Below, piece after piece: positions 1 to 11,383 of a DNA stretch of 64,000 nucleotides (within the stretch, counting starts at the first letter, position 1; each line of letters starts with the position of its first letter). The stretch lies in NCBI GenBank assembly GCA_030426545.1, contig JAUHYL010000008.1, positions 1-64,000 of the forward strand. Reading direction: 5' to 3'. Source of the stretch: Gammaproteobacteria bacterium. GTDB taxonomy: Bacteria > Pseudomonadota > Gammaproteobacteria > Pseudomonadales > Halieaceae. The position numbers and the translations under genes were made by a program. The notes under the pieces were generated by a model. The model did not search any database. It was given only the letters and a program-made list of their open reading frames with translations, and was not told where the DNA came from.

Positions 1-36
1 GGTGATCCGACCTCTGGAATCAGTTCACAAAAACAG

Positions 37-63
37 AAAAGCCCAGCTAAATTAGCTGGGCTT
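37..63 (-). terminator. Rho-independent terminator downstream of tRNA-Pro
   Basis: AAGCCCAGCTAA/TTAGCTGGGCTT hairpin followed on the minus strand by TTTTCTGTTTTTG. Confidence 0.8.
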
Positions 64-127
64 CCTGATTTGGGCCACTGGAGTGTGTTTTTACACAGTC
101 TCCTGTGGGTGGCCATTTGCTTGGATT

Positions 128-204
128 TGGTCGGGACGACAGGATTTGAACCTGTGACCACCACACCCCCAGTGTGGTGCGCTACCAGACTGCGCTACGC
201 CCCG
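128..204 (-). tRNA. tRNA-Pro (anticodon GGG)
   Basis: Reverse complement CGGGGCGTAGCGCAGTCTGGTAGCGCACCACACTGGGGGTGTGGTGGTCACAGGTTCAAATCCTGTCGTCCCGACCA; CCACA-CTGGGGG-TGTGG anticodon arm; encoded CCA. Confidence 0.95.
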
Positions 205-260
205 TAATCGCGATCGCGATGCGGGCGGGATTATACGCAATTAGTGCCTCTGAACAAAGG

Positions 261-623
261 CTATTTGGTGGGGCTGAGCACCTTGAGGACGTCTTCCAGC
301 TCCTCAATCGTTTCCTTTATCACGGCCTGCAGGTCCGCTGATAAAACGCCTTCGTCGCCATCGGTCATGCGCTGGCGGGCACCGCCGATGGTGTAGCCCT
401 GATCGTACAGCAGGCCGCGTATCTGGCGAATCGTCAATACGTCCTCACGCTGGTAGTAGCGGCGGTTACCGCGGCGTTTGACGGGTTTGAGTTGTGGAAA
501 CTCCTGTTCCCAGTAGCGCAGGACATGCGGCTTTACTGCGCACAGTTCGCTCACTTCTCCGATCGTAAAATAACGCTTTCCGGGAATGGCGGGCAGTTCA
601 TTGTTGTGGGTCGGTTCCAGCAT
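261..623 (-). CDS. MerR family transcriptional regulator
   Basis: N-terminal HTH '[40 protein letters not shown]'; typical neighbour of ihfA. Confidence 0.9.
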   Translation of the reverse strand: MLEPTHNNELPAIPGKRYFTIGEVSELCAVKPHVLRYWEQEFPQLKPVKRRGNRRYYQREDVLTIRQIRGLLYDQGYTIGGARQRMTDGDEGVLSADLQAVIKETIEELEDVLKVLSPTK

Positions 624-906
624 ATTCCTCTACTCGGGCTTTCAGCTTTTGTCCAGGTCGGAAGGTCACCACGCGTCGCGCAGAAATGGGGATTTCTTCG
701 CCGGTTTTCGGGTTGCGGCCCGGACGCTGGCTCTTGTCGCGCAGGTCAAAGTTACCGAAGCCTGACAGCTTCACCTGCTCGTTGCTTTCCAGGCAGCTGC
801 GAATTTCTTCAAAGAAGAGCTCAACGATTTCCTTGGCTTCCCGCTTGTTGAGTCCCAACTCTTCGAAAAGGCGTTCAGCCATTTCAGATTTAGTCAGAGC
901 GGTCAT
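598..906 (-). CDS. ihfA: Integration host factor subunit alpha
   Basis: [36 protein letters not shown]...[27 protein letters not shown]; downstream of pheST. Confidence 0.96.
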   Translation of the reverse strand: MTALTKSEMAERLFEELGLNKREAKEIVELFFEEIRSCLESNEQVKLSGFGNFDLRDKSQRPGRNPKTGEEIPISARRVVTFRPGQKLKARVEEYAGTDPQQ

Positions 907-969
907 GTTCCGGTACCTGGTATGTAAAACCCAGCTTGGTGTAATTAAGACTAGCCTTTCGAATAAAAG

Positions 970-3345
970 CTAGCTCCTCAGCTCGGCATTATAATTTTTT
1001 TCCAGCAGATCAATGACTTGACCCACTGTCGGATTAACATCCTCATCACCAAGAGTGCGCGAATGATCACGGAAAGTCAAACCCAGCGCGAGGCTTTTTC
1101 TTTTAGGATCAATACCTTTGCCGGTATAGACATCAAACAGGGTTAAGTCTGACAGGTAAGCCCCTGCGACAGAACGCACCTCACCCATTATGTCCGCTAC
1201 GGCCACCTCTTTGTCCACGATGAAGGCTAAATCCCTGCGAATCTCAGGGAATTTGGACAATTCGGCGAACTCAGGCAATTCCCCGGCCAGCACCGCTGAC
1301 AGGTCTACCTCGCAGGCGTAAAGCGTTGCAGCGAAATCCAGCTGTGCTGCAACGACGGGATGCAGCGCGCCAATGTAGCCAACTGTCTGCCCCTTTCTGG
1401 TTATGCGGGCGCTCTGTCCCGGGTGCAGGCCATCACGCTGGGCGGCGTGGAACGCGAAGCCATCGAGGTCGCGCGTGAGTGTTAGCACGCTCTCCAGGTC
1501 ACCCTTGAGGTCGTAAAAATCGACACCCGTATCGTCACTGTCCCAGCTCTCGGGGCTGCGCGCACCGGTGACGATCATTGCCAGCGTTGGCGTTTGCTCA
1601 AGGCCATCCCTGGTCGGCACAAAGCGCAGTCCCGTTTCGAACAGGCGCACCCTGGGTTGCTGGCGATTGACGTTGCGCTGTGCAGCGCTGATCAGGCCCG
1701 GCAACAGGCTGGTGCGCATCACCGCCATGTCAGCAGAGATAGGGTTGGTCAGCGCCACCGGCGTCACGCCCGGGTCGAACTGCGCCTGCAACTTTGGATC
1801 AACAAAACTGTAGGTGATCGCTTCACGGTAGCCGCGCGCGGCCAGGTGTCGACGCACGCTGCGCTGTGAAAGTTGTTGCTCGTCGCGCGCAGGAATCACC
1901 AGGTCTGCATGCACGTGTGAAACCGGCAGCCGATTGTAGCCATAGACCCGTGCGAGCTCCTCCAGCAGATCAACCTCGATCGCAATGTCGAAACGCCAAC
2001 TGGGCACACTGCAGGTCCAGCCCGCATCGGTTGCGGTGACGCCCAGACCCAGCCCGCCCAGAATACGTTCAACTTCCTTCGAGTCCAGCTCGAACCCCAG
2101 CAGTTTGCGAATGCGATCTGCCCGCAACGATACGTCGGGGCGCGCTGGCATCTCGCTGGCAGCAGTCTGCTCGTTGATCGGGCCGGCTTCGCCACCGACG
2201 ATATCGATCAGCAACTGCGTCGCACGTTCCAGCGCCTTCACCTGCAGCTCGAAATCCACACCGCGCTCGAAACGGTGCGAGGCGTCAGTGTGCATGCCAA
2301 AGCCCCGCGCCTGCCCCGCAATCAGGTGCGGCGTGAAGAACGCGACTTCAAGGAACAGGTTTTTCGTTTGATCACTCACAGCACTGTGCTCGCCGCCCAT
2401 AATACCGGCCAGTGCCACGGCTTTCTCGTGATCAGCAATCACCAGGTTGTCGGTGCCCAGTTCCACCTCGCTGCCATCGAGAAGCGCCAGTTTCTCGCCC
2501 TGTTCTGCCTCGCGCACAACAATGCCGCCCACCAGCTTGTCGAAGTCGAAGGCGTGCATCGGTTGACCGAGTTCCAGCATGACGTAGTTGGTGACATCCA
2601 CCACCGCGTCTATCGAACGCAAACCACAGCGGCGCAGCTTCTCCTGCATCCACAGGGGGCTGGGTCGGCTGACATCGACGTTGCGCAAAATGCGCCCGGT
2701 GAAATGCGGGCATCGCGCGGGCGCCTTGATTTCAATGGGGAAGATCTCATCCAGTGCCGACTGCACCGGGTCGCAGGTAACTTCGGTCACGCTGCAATCG
2801 TTCAACAGCCCCACTTCCCGCGCGATTCCCCGAACGCCGAGACAATCGGCACGGTTTGGCGTAAGACCGATTTCGAGCACCTGGTCATCCAGCCCCAGGT
2901 AGTCGCGCAAGTCTGCGCCCACCGGCGCATCCTGCGCCAGCTCCATCAAGCCTTCGTTAGCCTCGGACAGACCCAACTCCTGCTCGGCGCAAAGCATGCC
3001 GTTCGACTCCACACCGCGCAGCCTGGCCTGCTTTATCTTGAAATCGCCGGGGAGCTCGCCGCCCACCGTCGCCAGTGGCGCCTTCAGACCGGCGCGTGCA
3101 TTCGGCGCGCCGCAAACGATCTGTAATGTTTCGCTGCCGCTGTTCACCTGGCAAACACGCAACTTGTCGGCATCCGGGTGAGGTTCGGCGCTAACAATTT
3201 CTCCGACGACCACACCGGTGAAGGCACCGGCCACCGGGTCGATGGACTCGATCTCCAATCCGGCCATGGTGAGTTGCTGCCCCAGTGTTTGTGTATCCAC
3301 AGCCGGGTCCACCCACTCGCGTAACCATTGTTCACTGATAATCAC
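970..3345 (-). CDS. pheT: Phenylalanine--tRNA ligase subunit beta
   Basis: 791 aa; full-length PheT features (tRNA-binding EMAP-like N-terminus, B3/B4, B5, FDX-ACB C-terminus). Confidence 0.97.
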   Translation of the reverse strand: MIISEQWLREWVDPAVDTQTLGQQLTMAGLEIESIDPVAGAFTGVVVGEIVSAEPHPDADKLRVCQVNSGSETLQIVCGAPNARAGLKAPLATVGGELPGDFKIKQARLRGVESNGMLCAEQELGLSEANEGLMELAQDAPVGADLRDYLGLDDQVLEIGLTPNRADCLGVRGIAREVGLLNDCSVTEVTCDPVQSALDEIFPIEIKAPARCPHFTGRILRNVDVSRPSPLWMQEKLRRCGLRSIDAVVDVTNYVMLELGQPMHAFDFDKLVGGIVVREAEQGEKLALLDGSEVELGTDNLVIADHEKAVALAGIMGGEHSAVSDQTKNLFLEVAFFTPHLIAGQARGFGMHTDASHRFERGVDFELQVKALERATQLLIDIVGGEAGPINEQTAASEMPARPDVSLRADRIRKLLGFELDSKEVERILGGLGLGVTATDAGWTCSVPSWRFDIAIEVDLLEELARVYGYNRLPVSHVHADLVIPARDEQQLSQRSVRRHLAARGYREAITYSFVDPKLQAQFDPGVTPVALTNPISADMAVMRTSLLPGLISAAQRNVNRQQPRVRLFETGLRFVPTRDGLEQTPTLAMIVTGARSPESWDSDDTGVDFYDLKGDLESVLTLTRDLDGFAFHAAQRDGLHPGQSARITRKGQTVGYIGALHPVVAAQLDFAATLYACEVDLSAVLAGELPEFAELSKFPEIRRDLAFIVDKEVAVADIMGEVRSVAGAYLSDLTLFDVYTGKGIDPKRKSLALGLTFRDHSRTLGDEDVNPTVGQVIDLLEKNYNAELRS

Positions 3346-3415
3346 TTGTTAACTCTCCGCACTGCTTCTGCGTTCTGCCTGCGCTCTGCGTATTGAACTG
3401 CTCACACACGCCCGA

Positions 3416-4582
<1,167 letters not shown>

Positions 4583-4650
4583 CCTCCGCTCCATAGGTTC
4601 TAGCTGCAGGTGCAATGACTCCTTCAGTAAGAACCACAGATAGCTCAGAG

Positions 4651-4763
4651 CATGCCAGAGCGTGTTGTCAGACCGTGCGCGACATGGATGTCGGGGGCGG
4701 CCATCCGTCGCCCGAGACCCCATGGACGATTTCACGGCGGGTCTGACAACACGCTCTGGTATG
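4651..4763. repeat. Hairpin repeat element B (about 24-bp inverted arms, core homologous to element A in opposite orientation)
   Basis: CATGCCAGAGCGTGTTGTCAGACC at 4651-4674 versus GGTCTGACAACACGCTCTGGTATG at 4740-4763 (one mismatch); core shares GTGCGCGACATGGATGTCG ... ATTTCACGGCG with element A. Confidence 0.9.
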
Positions 4764-4797
4764 ATCTGTGCGGCGAGTAAACTACCTCACCGAATCA

Positions 4798-4835
4798 ACA
4801 AAAAAAGAAGGGAAAGAGCCAAGCCCTTTCCCTTC
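4798..4835 (-). terminator. Rho-independent terminator after rplT
   Basis: GAAGGGAAAG (4807-4816) / CTTTCCCTTC (4826-4835) with a T-run on the minus-strand transcript. Confidence 0.85.
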
Positions 4836-4897
4836 GGTTTTACAGTGTAGCCAGCGATCTCGCGGGGTTATCACATAAGCCCCGCGACAGGGGTGGG

Positions 4898-5257
4898 CTA
4901 AGCAGCCAGGGCTGCTTTCGCTTGCTCCACGATCGCGGCAAAAGCCGGCTTGTCGTGCACGGCAAGATCCGCCAGTACGCGACGATCCAGACCGATCTCG
5001 GCTTTCTTCAGCCCATTGATCAGGCGGCTGTAGCTCAGGCCGTTAGCACGGGACTGGGCATTGATGCGCGTGATCCAGAGCGAGCGAAACTGACGCTTGC
5101 GCTGACGGCGATCCCGGTAGGCGTACTGTCCTGCCTTGGTAACTGCCTGCTTGGCAACTCTGAATACTCGGCTGCGGGCTCCGTAGTAACCCTTGGCCTG
5201 CTTCAATATCTTCTTGTGACGGCGATGGGCCACCACACCACGTTTTACGCGAGGCAT
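4898..5257 (-). CDS. rplT: 50S ribosomal protein L20
   Basis: [58 protein letters not shown]. Confidence 0.98.
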   Translation of the reverse strand: MPRVKRGVVAHRRHKKILKQAKGYYGARSRVFRVAKQAVTKAGQYAYRDRRQRKRQFRSLWITRINAQSRANGLSYSRLINGLKKAEIGLDRRVLADLAVHDKPAFAAIVEQAKAALAA

Positions 5258-5287
5258 AAGTCTTCTCCTGTTCCTTTAAGGTGGCCG

Positions 5288-5482
5288 TTACTTGGCACGC
5301 AGCATGCGATCGATCAGAACTTCGTCATTCTTGTGAATGAGAGACGTTCCGCGCAGCTGGCGCTTTCGCTTGGTGGTCATCTTGGTGAGGATGTGACTCT
5401 TGTTCGCGCTCTTGCGCTTGTAGCCGCCGGCGGTTTTCTTGAACCGCTTGGCCGCACCAGAGTGAATTTTTGCTTTAGGCAT
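5288..5482 (-). CDS. rpmI: 50S ribosomal protein L35
   Basis: [45 protein letters not shown]; second ATG has better spacing from GGAG than the ORF-track start. Confidence 0.96.
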   Translation of the reverse strand: MPKAKIHSGAAKRFKKTAGGYKRKSANKSHILTKMTTKRKRQLRGTSLIHKNDEVLIDRMLRAK

Positions 5483-5541
5483 TTTCATGTACTCCGCATT
5501 TGCGAGTTAATCGATAAAGAAACTGGGGCATTCACGGGCCT

Positions 5542-6069
5542 TCAGTTCTTCTTCTTTGGTGCGATAACCATTGTGAGTTGTCGGCCTTCCATTTTCGGGA
5601 ACTGCTCGACACCCCCCAACTCGACCAGATCAGCTTCTACCCGCTTGAGTAGCTCCATGCCAATATCCTGGTGAGCCATTTCACGTCCGCGAAAGCGCAT
5701 CGTGACTTTGGCCTTATCGCCGTTTTCAAGGAAACGTACCAGGTTGCGTAGTTTTACCTGGTAATCCCCTTCCTCCGTCCCTGGACGAAACTTGATTTCT
5801 TTTACCTGTGTTCTCTTCTGCTTCTTCTTCTGAGCAGACTTTTGCTTCTTGGCTTCAAAAACGTGCTTGCCGTAATCCATGATCTTGCAGACGGCCGGAT
5901 CGGAATCACCAGCGATCAATACCAGATCCATGGTTGCCGCCTCTGCCGCTGCACGTGCCTCACTCAAAGACACAATGCCTACCTGTTCTCCCTCGGCTCC
6001 GATCAGGCGAACCGGATCCGCCGTAATCTGGTCGTTCGTAAGCGCTTTTTTGCTGCTTTCCTTCTTAAT
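5542..6069 (-). CDS. infC: Translation initiation factor IF-3 (proposed AUU start)
   Basis: IF-3 sequence; SD-like GGAG upstream of an in-frame ATT at 6069-6067; the ORF-track ATG start lies inside thrS. Confidence 0.93.
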   Translation of the reverse strand: MKKESSKKALTNDQITADPVRLIGAEGEQVGIVSLSEARAAAEAATMDLVLIAGDSDPAVCKIMDYGKHVFEAKKQKSAQKKKQKRTQVKEIKFRPGTEEGDYQVKLRNLVRFLENGDKAKVTMRFRGREMAHQDIGMELLKRVEADLVELGGVEQFPKMEGRQLTMVIAPKKKN

Positions 6070-7996
6070 GCTGACTCTCCAATGCAAGACGACCGCGACA
6101 TGCTACATCGTCGGTGAGATGCGCGATAAACGCGTCGAGATCCATGGATCCCAGATCTTCACCACGACGGGCACGCACGGCCACAGTCTGTGATTCTACT
6201 TCTTTATCCCCAACCACGAGGAGGTAGGGAACCTTCAGAATCGTGTGCTCGCGGATTTTAAAGCCGATTTTTTCGTTTCTCAAGTCCGAAATGACCCGAA
6301 AGCCCTTGTTTTTCAAGGATTCTTCCACTTTCAGGGCATATTCAGACTGCTTGTCGGTGATATTGAGCACAACGGCCTGCGTTGGCGCCAGCCACGTGGG
6401 GAAAACGCCCTCGTAATGCTCGATCAAAATACCGATAAATCGCTCGAAGGAACCGAGGATTGCGCGGTGCAACATCACCGGCACCTGCCGGCTGCCGTCC
6501 TCGGCCACGTACTGTGCATCCAGCCGCCCCGGGGTCGAGAAATCGACCTGAATAGTGCCCAGCTGCCACACCCGCCCGATGCAATCCTTGAGCGAGAACT
6601 CGATCTTCGGCCCGTAAAAGGCGCCCTCCCCCGGCAGTTCCTCCCAGGGCAGATTCTGCGCATTCAGGGCATCGGCCAGGGCCTTCTCTGCCTGATCCCA
6701 GACCTCGTCCGAGCCCACCCGCTTCTCGGGACGGGTGGACAGGCGGTAGATCACCTCGTCGAAGCCAAAATCGGCGTAGACCTCGTGCAGAAAATCGATG
6801 AAAGCGGACACTTCCGCCTGAATCTGCTCCTCGGTGCAAAAGATGTGGGCATCGTCCTGCACAAAACCGCGCACGCGCATGATGCCGTGCAGCGAGCCGG
6901 AGGGCTCATTGCGGTGGCAGGAACCGAACTCCGCCAGGCGCAGCGGCAGGTCACGGTAAGACTTCAGGCCCTGGTTGAACACCTGCACATGGCAGGGGCA
7001 GTTCATCGGCTTGACGGCGAACTCGCGCTCGTCGGCCTGGAACATGAACATGTCATCGCTGAATTTATCGGCGTGGCCAGACTTCTCCCACAGCGTCATG
7101 TCCACCAGCTGCGGCGTCCGAATCTCCTGGTAACCGTGCTGGTTCTGCACCTGGCGCATGTACTGTTCCAGTGTCTGGTAGATACTCCACCCTGCCGGGT
7201 GCCAGAACACCATGCCCGGCGCTTCTTCCTGCAGGTGAAACAGGTTCAGCTTCTTGGCGATTTTGCGATGATCGCGCTTTTCCGCTTCTTCGATGCGCCT
7301 CAGGTACTGCTTGAGTTGTTTCTTGTTCGCCCAGGCGGTGCCGTAGACACGCTGCAACATCTCGTTCTGCGAATCGCCACGCCAGTAGGCGCCGGCAACC
7401 TTGGTCAGCTTGAAGGCCTGCAGTTTGCCGGTACTGGGCACGTGGGGGCCGCGACACAGGTCTCCCCATTCCCCCTGGCGGTAGATGGAAATTTCCTCGC
7501 CCGCCGGCAGATCCTCGATGATCTGCACCTTGTAGTGCTCGCCCAGCGCACGGAAATGCTCAATGGCTTCCTCGCGGCTGACGACCTGGCGCTCCACGGG
7601 TATGTCCTGGCCGACCAGCTCGGCCATGCGCTGCTCGATCTTTTCCAGGTCCTCGGGCGTGAAGCGGTGCTCGGTGGCGAAGTCATAGTAAAAGCCGTCT
7701 TCGACCACCGGGCCAATGGTGACCTGCACATCCGGGAACAGATCCTGCGTTGCCATCGCCAGCAGGTGGGCGGTGGAATGGCGAATCACCTCCAGACCGG
7801 CATCGTCACGTTCGGTGATGATGGCCAGGGACGCGTCGCTGTCCAGGACGTAGGAAGTATCCACCTCGTGGCCGTCCACAACGCCGGCCAGCGCGGCTTT
7901 GGCAAGACCGGGGCCGATGTCAGCCGCCACTTCGTGGACTGAGACGGGTTTATCAAATGAACGTTCGCTGCCGTCAGGCAGAGTAATAACAGGCAT
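6065..7996 (-). CDS. thrS: Threonine--tRNA ligase
   Basis: 643 aa, TGS domain plus catalytic core '[57 protein letters not shown]'. Confidence 0.98.
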   Translation of the reverse strand: MPVITLPDGSERSFDKPVSVHEVAADIGPGLAKAALAGVVDGHEVDTSYVLDSDASLAIITERDDAGLEVIRHSTAHLLAMATQDLFPDVQVTIGPVVEDGFYYDFATEHRFTPEDLEKIEQRMAELVGQDIPVERQVVSREEAIEHFRALGEHYKVQIIEDLPAGEEISIYRQGEWGDLCRGPHVPSTGKLQAFKLTKVAGAYWRGDSQNEMLQRVYGTAWANKKQLKQYLRRIEEAEKRDHRKIAKKLNLFHLQEEAPGMVFWHPAGWSIYQTLEQYMRQVQNQHGYQEIRTPQLVDMTLWEKSGHADKFSDDMFMFQADEREFAVKPMNCPCHVQVFNQGLKSYRDLPLRLAEFGSCHRNEPSGSLHGIMRVRGFVQDDAHIFCTEEQIQAEVSAFIDFLHEVYADFGFDEVIYRLSTRPEKRVGSDEVWDQAEKALADALNAQNLPWEELPGEGAFYGPKIEFSLKDCIGRVWQLGTIQVDFSTPGRLDAQYVAEDGSRQVPVMLHRAILGSFERFIGILIEHYEGVFPTWLAPTQAVVLNITDKQSEYALKVEESLKNKGFRVISDLRNEKIGFKIREHTILKVPYLLVVGDKEVESQTVAVRARRGEDLGSMDLDAFIAHLTDDVACRGRLALESQH

Positions 7997-8301
7997 GGGC
8001 CTTCCTCTTACAGTGGTGGCCCCTACTAAAGGCCACGTGAAAGTTTCAGCGCATCGATTGAAGACGTATTAGTGATACGTGTGCGTGATGCGTGTCGCGT
8101 TACGAATGCGACAATATCGACCGGGCCAGCAAACCCCGGTCGAAATCGGAGGGGCATAGTGCCTCAAGCGAAGGGCGTTGTGAACTGGAAATTGTGGCGA
8201 AAACGTCGGTGAAGCCGCTGAGACAACCGGTCAGAGACGCCGGGCCGGACTTTGAGGCGCCGGTTTGGCGCAGTGCTCTCGCCGTGCAGAAAGCTGTTCC
8301 C

Positions 8302-8445
8302 TCAACCGCGGCTGTCGCGCGCGATCTGCGTTGGGGGATCATCCACCACGGGTTTCTCATCGATGCCGATACTACCGGCGCTCAATTCGTTGCTCATTAT
8401 CACGGCAACCACGAAAAACATCGCCAGGCTCATTTTGGTACGCAT
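8302..8445 (-). CDS. Small putative secreted/membrane peptide (47 aa)
   Basis: MRTKMSLAMFFVVAVIMSNELSAGSIGIDEKPVVDDPPTQIARDSRG; signal-peptide-like N-terminus; GGGGGAG ribosome-binding site upstream of the ATG at 8445. Confidence 0.5.
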   Translation of the reverse strand: MRTKMSLAMFFVVAVIMSNELSAGSIGIDEKPVVDDPPTQIARDSRG

Positions 8446-8690
8446 AGCACTACTCCCCCGAATCCCTGCCAGTCGCCGACCCGATGGTGAGGGAAGGCGA
8501 ATCGTGGCGTTCAGGTACAGGCGGAGCAATCTCTGTGCCACAGAGTCCTATCTTGTTGTTTTAAATGGCTTTTAAGCCAAAACGTGGTTTCGTACCGAGG
8601 AGTTTGCCGGGGAGATGTAAAGAAATCCAACACGCGCGGGGCAAGGTTCAGCGCCCAATTTTCCGCGGGATTGATACGCCGACGGCAGTG

Positions 8691-9911
8691 CTAACGGCCT
8701 GTGGAAGCGCGTCGCTTGCGTCTGGTCTTCGTCGCGCGAGGCGCCGGTTTCGAGCGCTGTGCCAGCCAATCCGCACTCTGCGCCCACACCGCCGTGGTGG
8801 CCTTGCCGCCAATAATCACCCCCATATGGCCGCCGGGGGCAACCCGAAAGTCCTTATCGCGCGACGCGATGATGTCGACGATACCTTCGGCGACCTCCGG
8901 CGCTACCAGCTTGTCACCCTCCCCTGCAAAGCCGAGAAAGTTGCAGGTGATCTTGTCCAGTTCCGCCACCGAGTCACCGAATTCGACGCGGCCTCCTGCG
9001 AGTTGATTGCCACCGACTACCTTCACCGCCATATCGCGCAGCACGCCGCCGGGATACGACAGCATATTGTTCAGGTAATCAGACGTGGTGGAGTGTGATT
9101 CCACAAACTCGCGATCGTACAGGCGCGTCATCAGGTCAAAATACGTGGTCACGCTGCTGAGCGGGTCGGTCAACTTGAACGTCAGCGTGGTCAGCCAGGG
9201 CGGCGTCGCGAGCAACGCAGGATCGACCGTGTCCAGCAACAGGTTGGAATAGCGGCTTGCCAGCTGACCGGGGCCGCTAAGCGCATGCGCGATATTCGCC
9301 ACACCCGCGATCACACCGCTGCCGCTCTCCAGGTCGATGGGACTGGCGACGGTGACGATATTGCGTACATTGCGGTCGCGCGTCTGACCCTGGTACAGAA
9401 GGCAGAACAGGCCGCCCATACACCAGCCCATCAGGGAGACGTCCTTGCAGCCGGAGTGCGCGCGCACCTTGTTCAGCGCCTCTCCCATCATGTCACGCGA
9501 ATAATCCGCCAGGCCGAGGTGGCCGTGCTTTTTCTGCGGCTTGCCCCAGTCAATCAGGTACACCCTGAAGCCACGGGCAACCATGTACTTCACCAAACTG
9601 CGCTGCGGCAGCAGGTCAAAGGTTTCGGTGGTGACGCCCAGCGGCGGCACCAACACCAGCGGGACGGCGTGCTGTTTGCGCTGAATGGGCATCTCGGTGC
9701 CGTCGGGTAACTCGATGCTGTCTTCGTCCGGCAATTCGTAATAGCGCACCGCCATCAGGTCGCTGTCATGCACCAGTTCAAACCAGGTTCTGCCTGACTG
9801 GATCAGCGTATCGCGCTTGAACAGCCAGTCGACACTGTTGGCGGCGGAGGACGCCAGACGCTGGTTTAGCGCCAGGCCGCCGGAGAGAAGTCGCCGGGTC
9901 AGGTCATTCAT
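8691..9911 (-). CDS. PHA synthase (PhaC)-like alpha/beta hydrolase
   Basis: 'VSLMGWCMGGLFCLLY' lipase-box-like motif with Cys, 'VYLIDWGKPQKKHGHLGLADY', C-terminal 'GGHMGVIIGGKA'. Confidence 0.8.
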   Translation of the reverse strand: MNDLTRRLLSGGLALNQRLASSAANSVDWLFKRDTLIQSGRTWFELVHDSDLMAVRYYELPDEDSIELPDGTEMPIQRKQHAVPLVLVPPLGVTTETFDLLPQRSLVKYMVARGFRVYLIDWGKPQKKHGHLGLADYSRDMMGEALNKVRAHSGCKDVSLMGWCMGGLFCLLYQGQTRDRNVRNIVTVASPIDLESGSGVIAGVANIAHALSGPGQLASRYSNLLLDTVDPALLATPPWLTTLTFKLTDPLSSVTTYFDLMTRLYDREFVESHSTTSDYLNNMLSYPGGVLRDMAVKVVGGNQLAGGRVEFGDSVAELDKITCNFLGFAGEGDKLVAPEVAEGIVDIIASRDKDFRVAPGGHMGVIIGGKATTAVWAQSADWLAQRSKPAPRATKTRRKRRASTGR

Positions 9912-11308
9912 GCTGAACGTCTCCGCTTGCCGAGTAACTGCTCCAGGTCATCCACCGCCAGACCGGTATAAACCGCCAGGCGCTGCAGGTGCGGCAGCGT
10001 ATCGCGGGCGCCGGTAAAGCCGATGTTCAGGCTACCCGCGTAGTTGACACAATCGATACTCAGTGCGTTGTACTGGAATAGCGGGTTCATGGGGTAAATC
10101 GCTTCCAGGCGCGCGCCAGCGCAGTAGCGCGCAGTTTTTGAGCCCGGCGTATTGGAGACCGAGAGATTGAACAGCGGCGGCACAAAGCGGCCCACCAGCG
10201 GCACCTGGCTTGCGTAAACAGGCGCGGAGCGCATCATGATATACGGAACCGCCGCCGCATCCGGCAGTGATTCCCTGTCCTGGCGCACCTGCTGCATGGC
10301 TAGTTTTACCGCCTGCAGGCGCTCCAGCGGATCTCCGATGTGCGTACCCAAAGCCACGCGCAAACCCGCTATCGCATTGCCCGGCAGGAGTTCGCTGCGC
10401 TCCTGCAGTGAGACTGGCAGTGCTGCAATCAGCGATTCGTCGGGCAACGCGTTGTACTCTTTGAAAAATCGCCGCAGCGAGCTGCCACAAAGGTAGGCCA
10501 GCAGGGTATTCACCGTGCAGTCCGCGCGTTCGGCCAGCGAAGAAATGCGGCGCAGGGAAAACTGCTGCGTGGCGAATCGCCGCTGGGAATTGATGCGCCG
10601 GTTCAGCGTAGACCGCGGTGTGCCGCGTGGCAGCAGAAAGCTGCCCTGGCCGTCGCGGCGCAGGTAATCGTGCAGCGCTCCGCGGGTGGCCTGCCCCAGT
10701 GACGACAGGGTTTCCATCGAATCGCCCAGGCTACCGCCCAGCGACTGCAGACTGCCCACCACATCAAAACTGCGCTCATCGCCCTCACTGAGCTCCAACG
10801 CGTGGCTCCAGAAGGGCACTACCTTGCGCGCGCTGGCGGTCGCGGCGAGCGAGTCCAGCAACAGCGGTACCGCGTTTACATTATCGATCAGCGCATGGTG
10901 AATTTTGAGGTAGAACGCGAACCGGCCGCGCTCCAGCCCCTCAATCAGGTGAAACTCCCATAGCGGACGATTGCGATCCAGCGGTTCACTGTGCAGGCGC
11001 GAAACCACCACACCGAGCTCGCGCTCCCCTCCCGGTTTGGGCAGGGCCGTGTGTCGCACGTGGTAATCGAGGTCGAACCCGCGCTCTTCCTGCAGGCGTG
11101 CAGCCAGCGTGCGCGCGCCGGCGTCTGCGAGACGCTGGTTCCAGGGTGGTGCGGGATCCTTGTGCGCACGCAGCGACACGATAAGGTCCTGCAGGTAACT
11201 TTTCGGCGCGTTCGCAGGCTTACTGAAAATCGCCAGTGTGCCGACGTGCATGGGCGTATCGCGCGATTCCAGCAACAGCCAGACGGCATCCAGTGGGTTT
11301 AATCGCAT
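9908..11308 (-). CDS. Wax ester synthase/diacylglycerol acyltransferase (WS/DGAT) family
   Basis: N-terminal 'MRLNPLDAVWLLLESRDTPMHVGTLAIF', catalytic HHxxxD motif 'KIHHALIDN', C-terminal 'SNTPGSKTARYCAGARLEAIYPMNPLFQ'. Confidence 0.93.
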   Translation of the reverse strand: MRLNPLDAVWLLLESRDTPMHVGTLAIFSKPANAPKSYLQDLIVSLRAHKDPAPPWNQRLADAGARTLAARLQEERGFDLDYHVRHTALPKPGGERELGVVVSRLHSEPLDRNRPLWEFHLIEGLERGRFAFYLKIHHALIDNVNAVPLLLDSLAATASARKVVPFWSHALELSEGDERSFDVVGSLQSLGGSLGDSMETLSSLGQATRGALHDYLRRDGQGSFLLPRGTPRSTLNRRINSQRRFATQQFSLRRISSLAERADCTVNTLLAYLCGSSLRRFFKEYNALPDESLIAALPVSLQERSELLPGNAIAGLRVALGTHIGDPLERLQAVKLAMQQVRQDRESLPDAAAVPYIMMRSAPVYASQVPLVGRFVPPLFNLSVSNTPGSKTARYCAGARLEAIYPMNPLFQYNALSIDCVNYAGSLNIGFTGARDTLPHLQRLAVYTGLAVDDLEQLLGKRRRSA

Positions 11309-11383
11309 GGGGTTCGGCCAGTGGCGCCTCTGGAGGTTTGAAAAACAACGGTTTCGCCCGCGATTATAGCAGGCGCGCCGACG

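Noticed and set aside
6245-7942. 565-aa + strand ORF antisense to thrS
   Set aside because: Same reasoning: thrS is certain, and the antisense product shows no domain-like pattern or credible start region.
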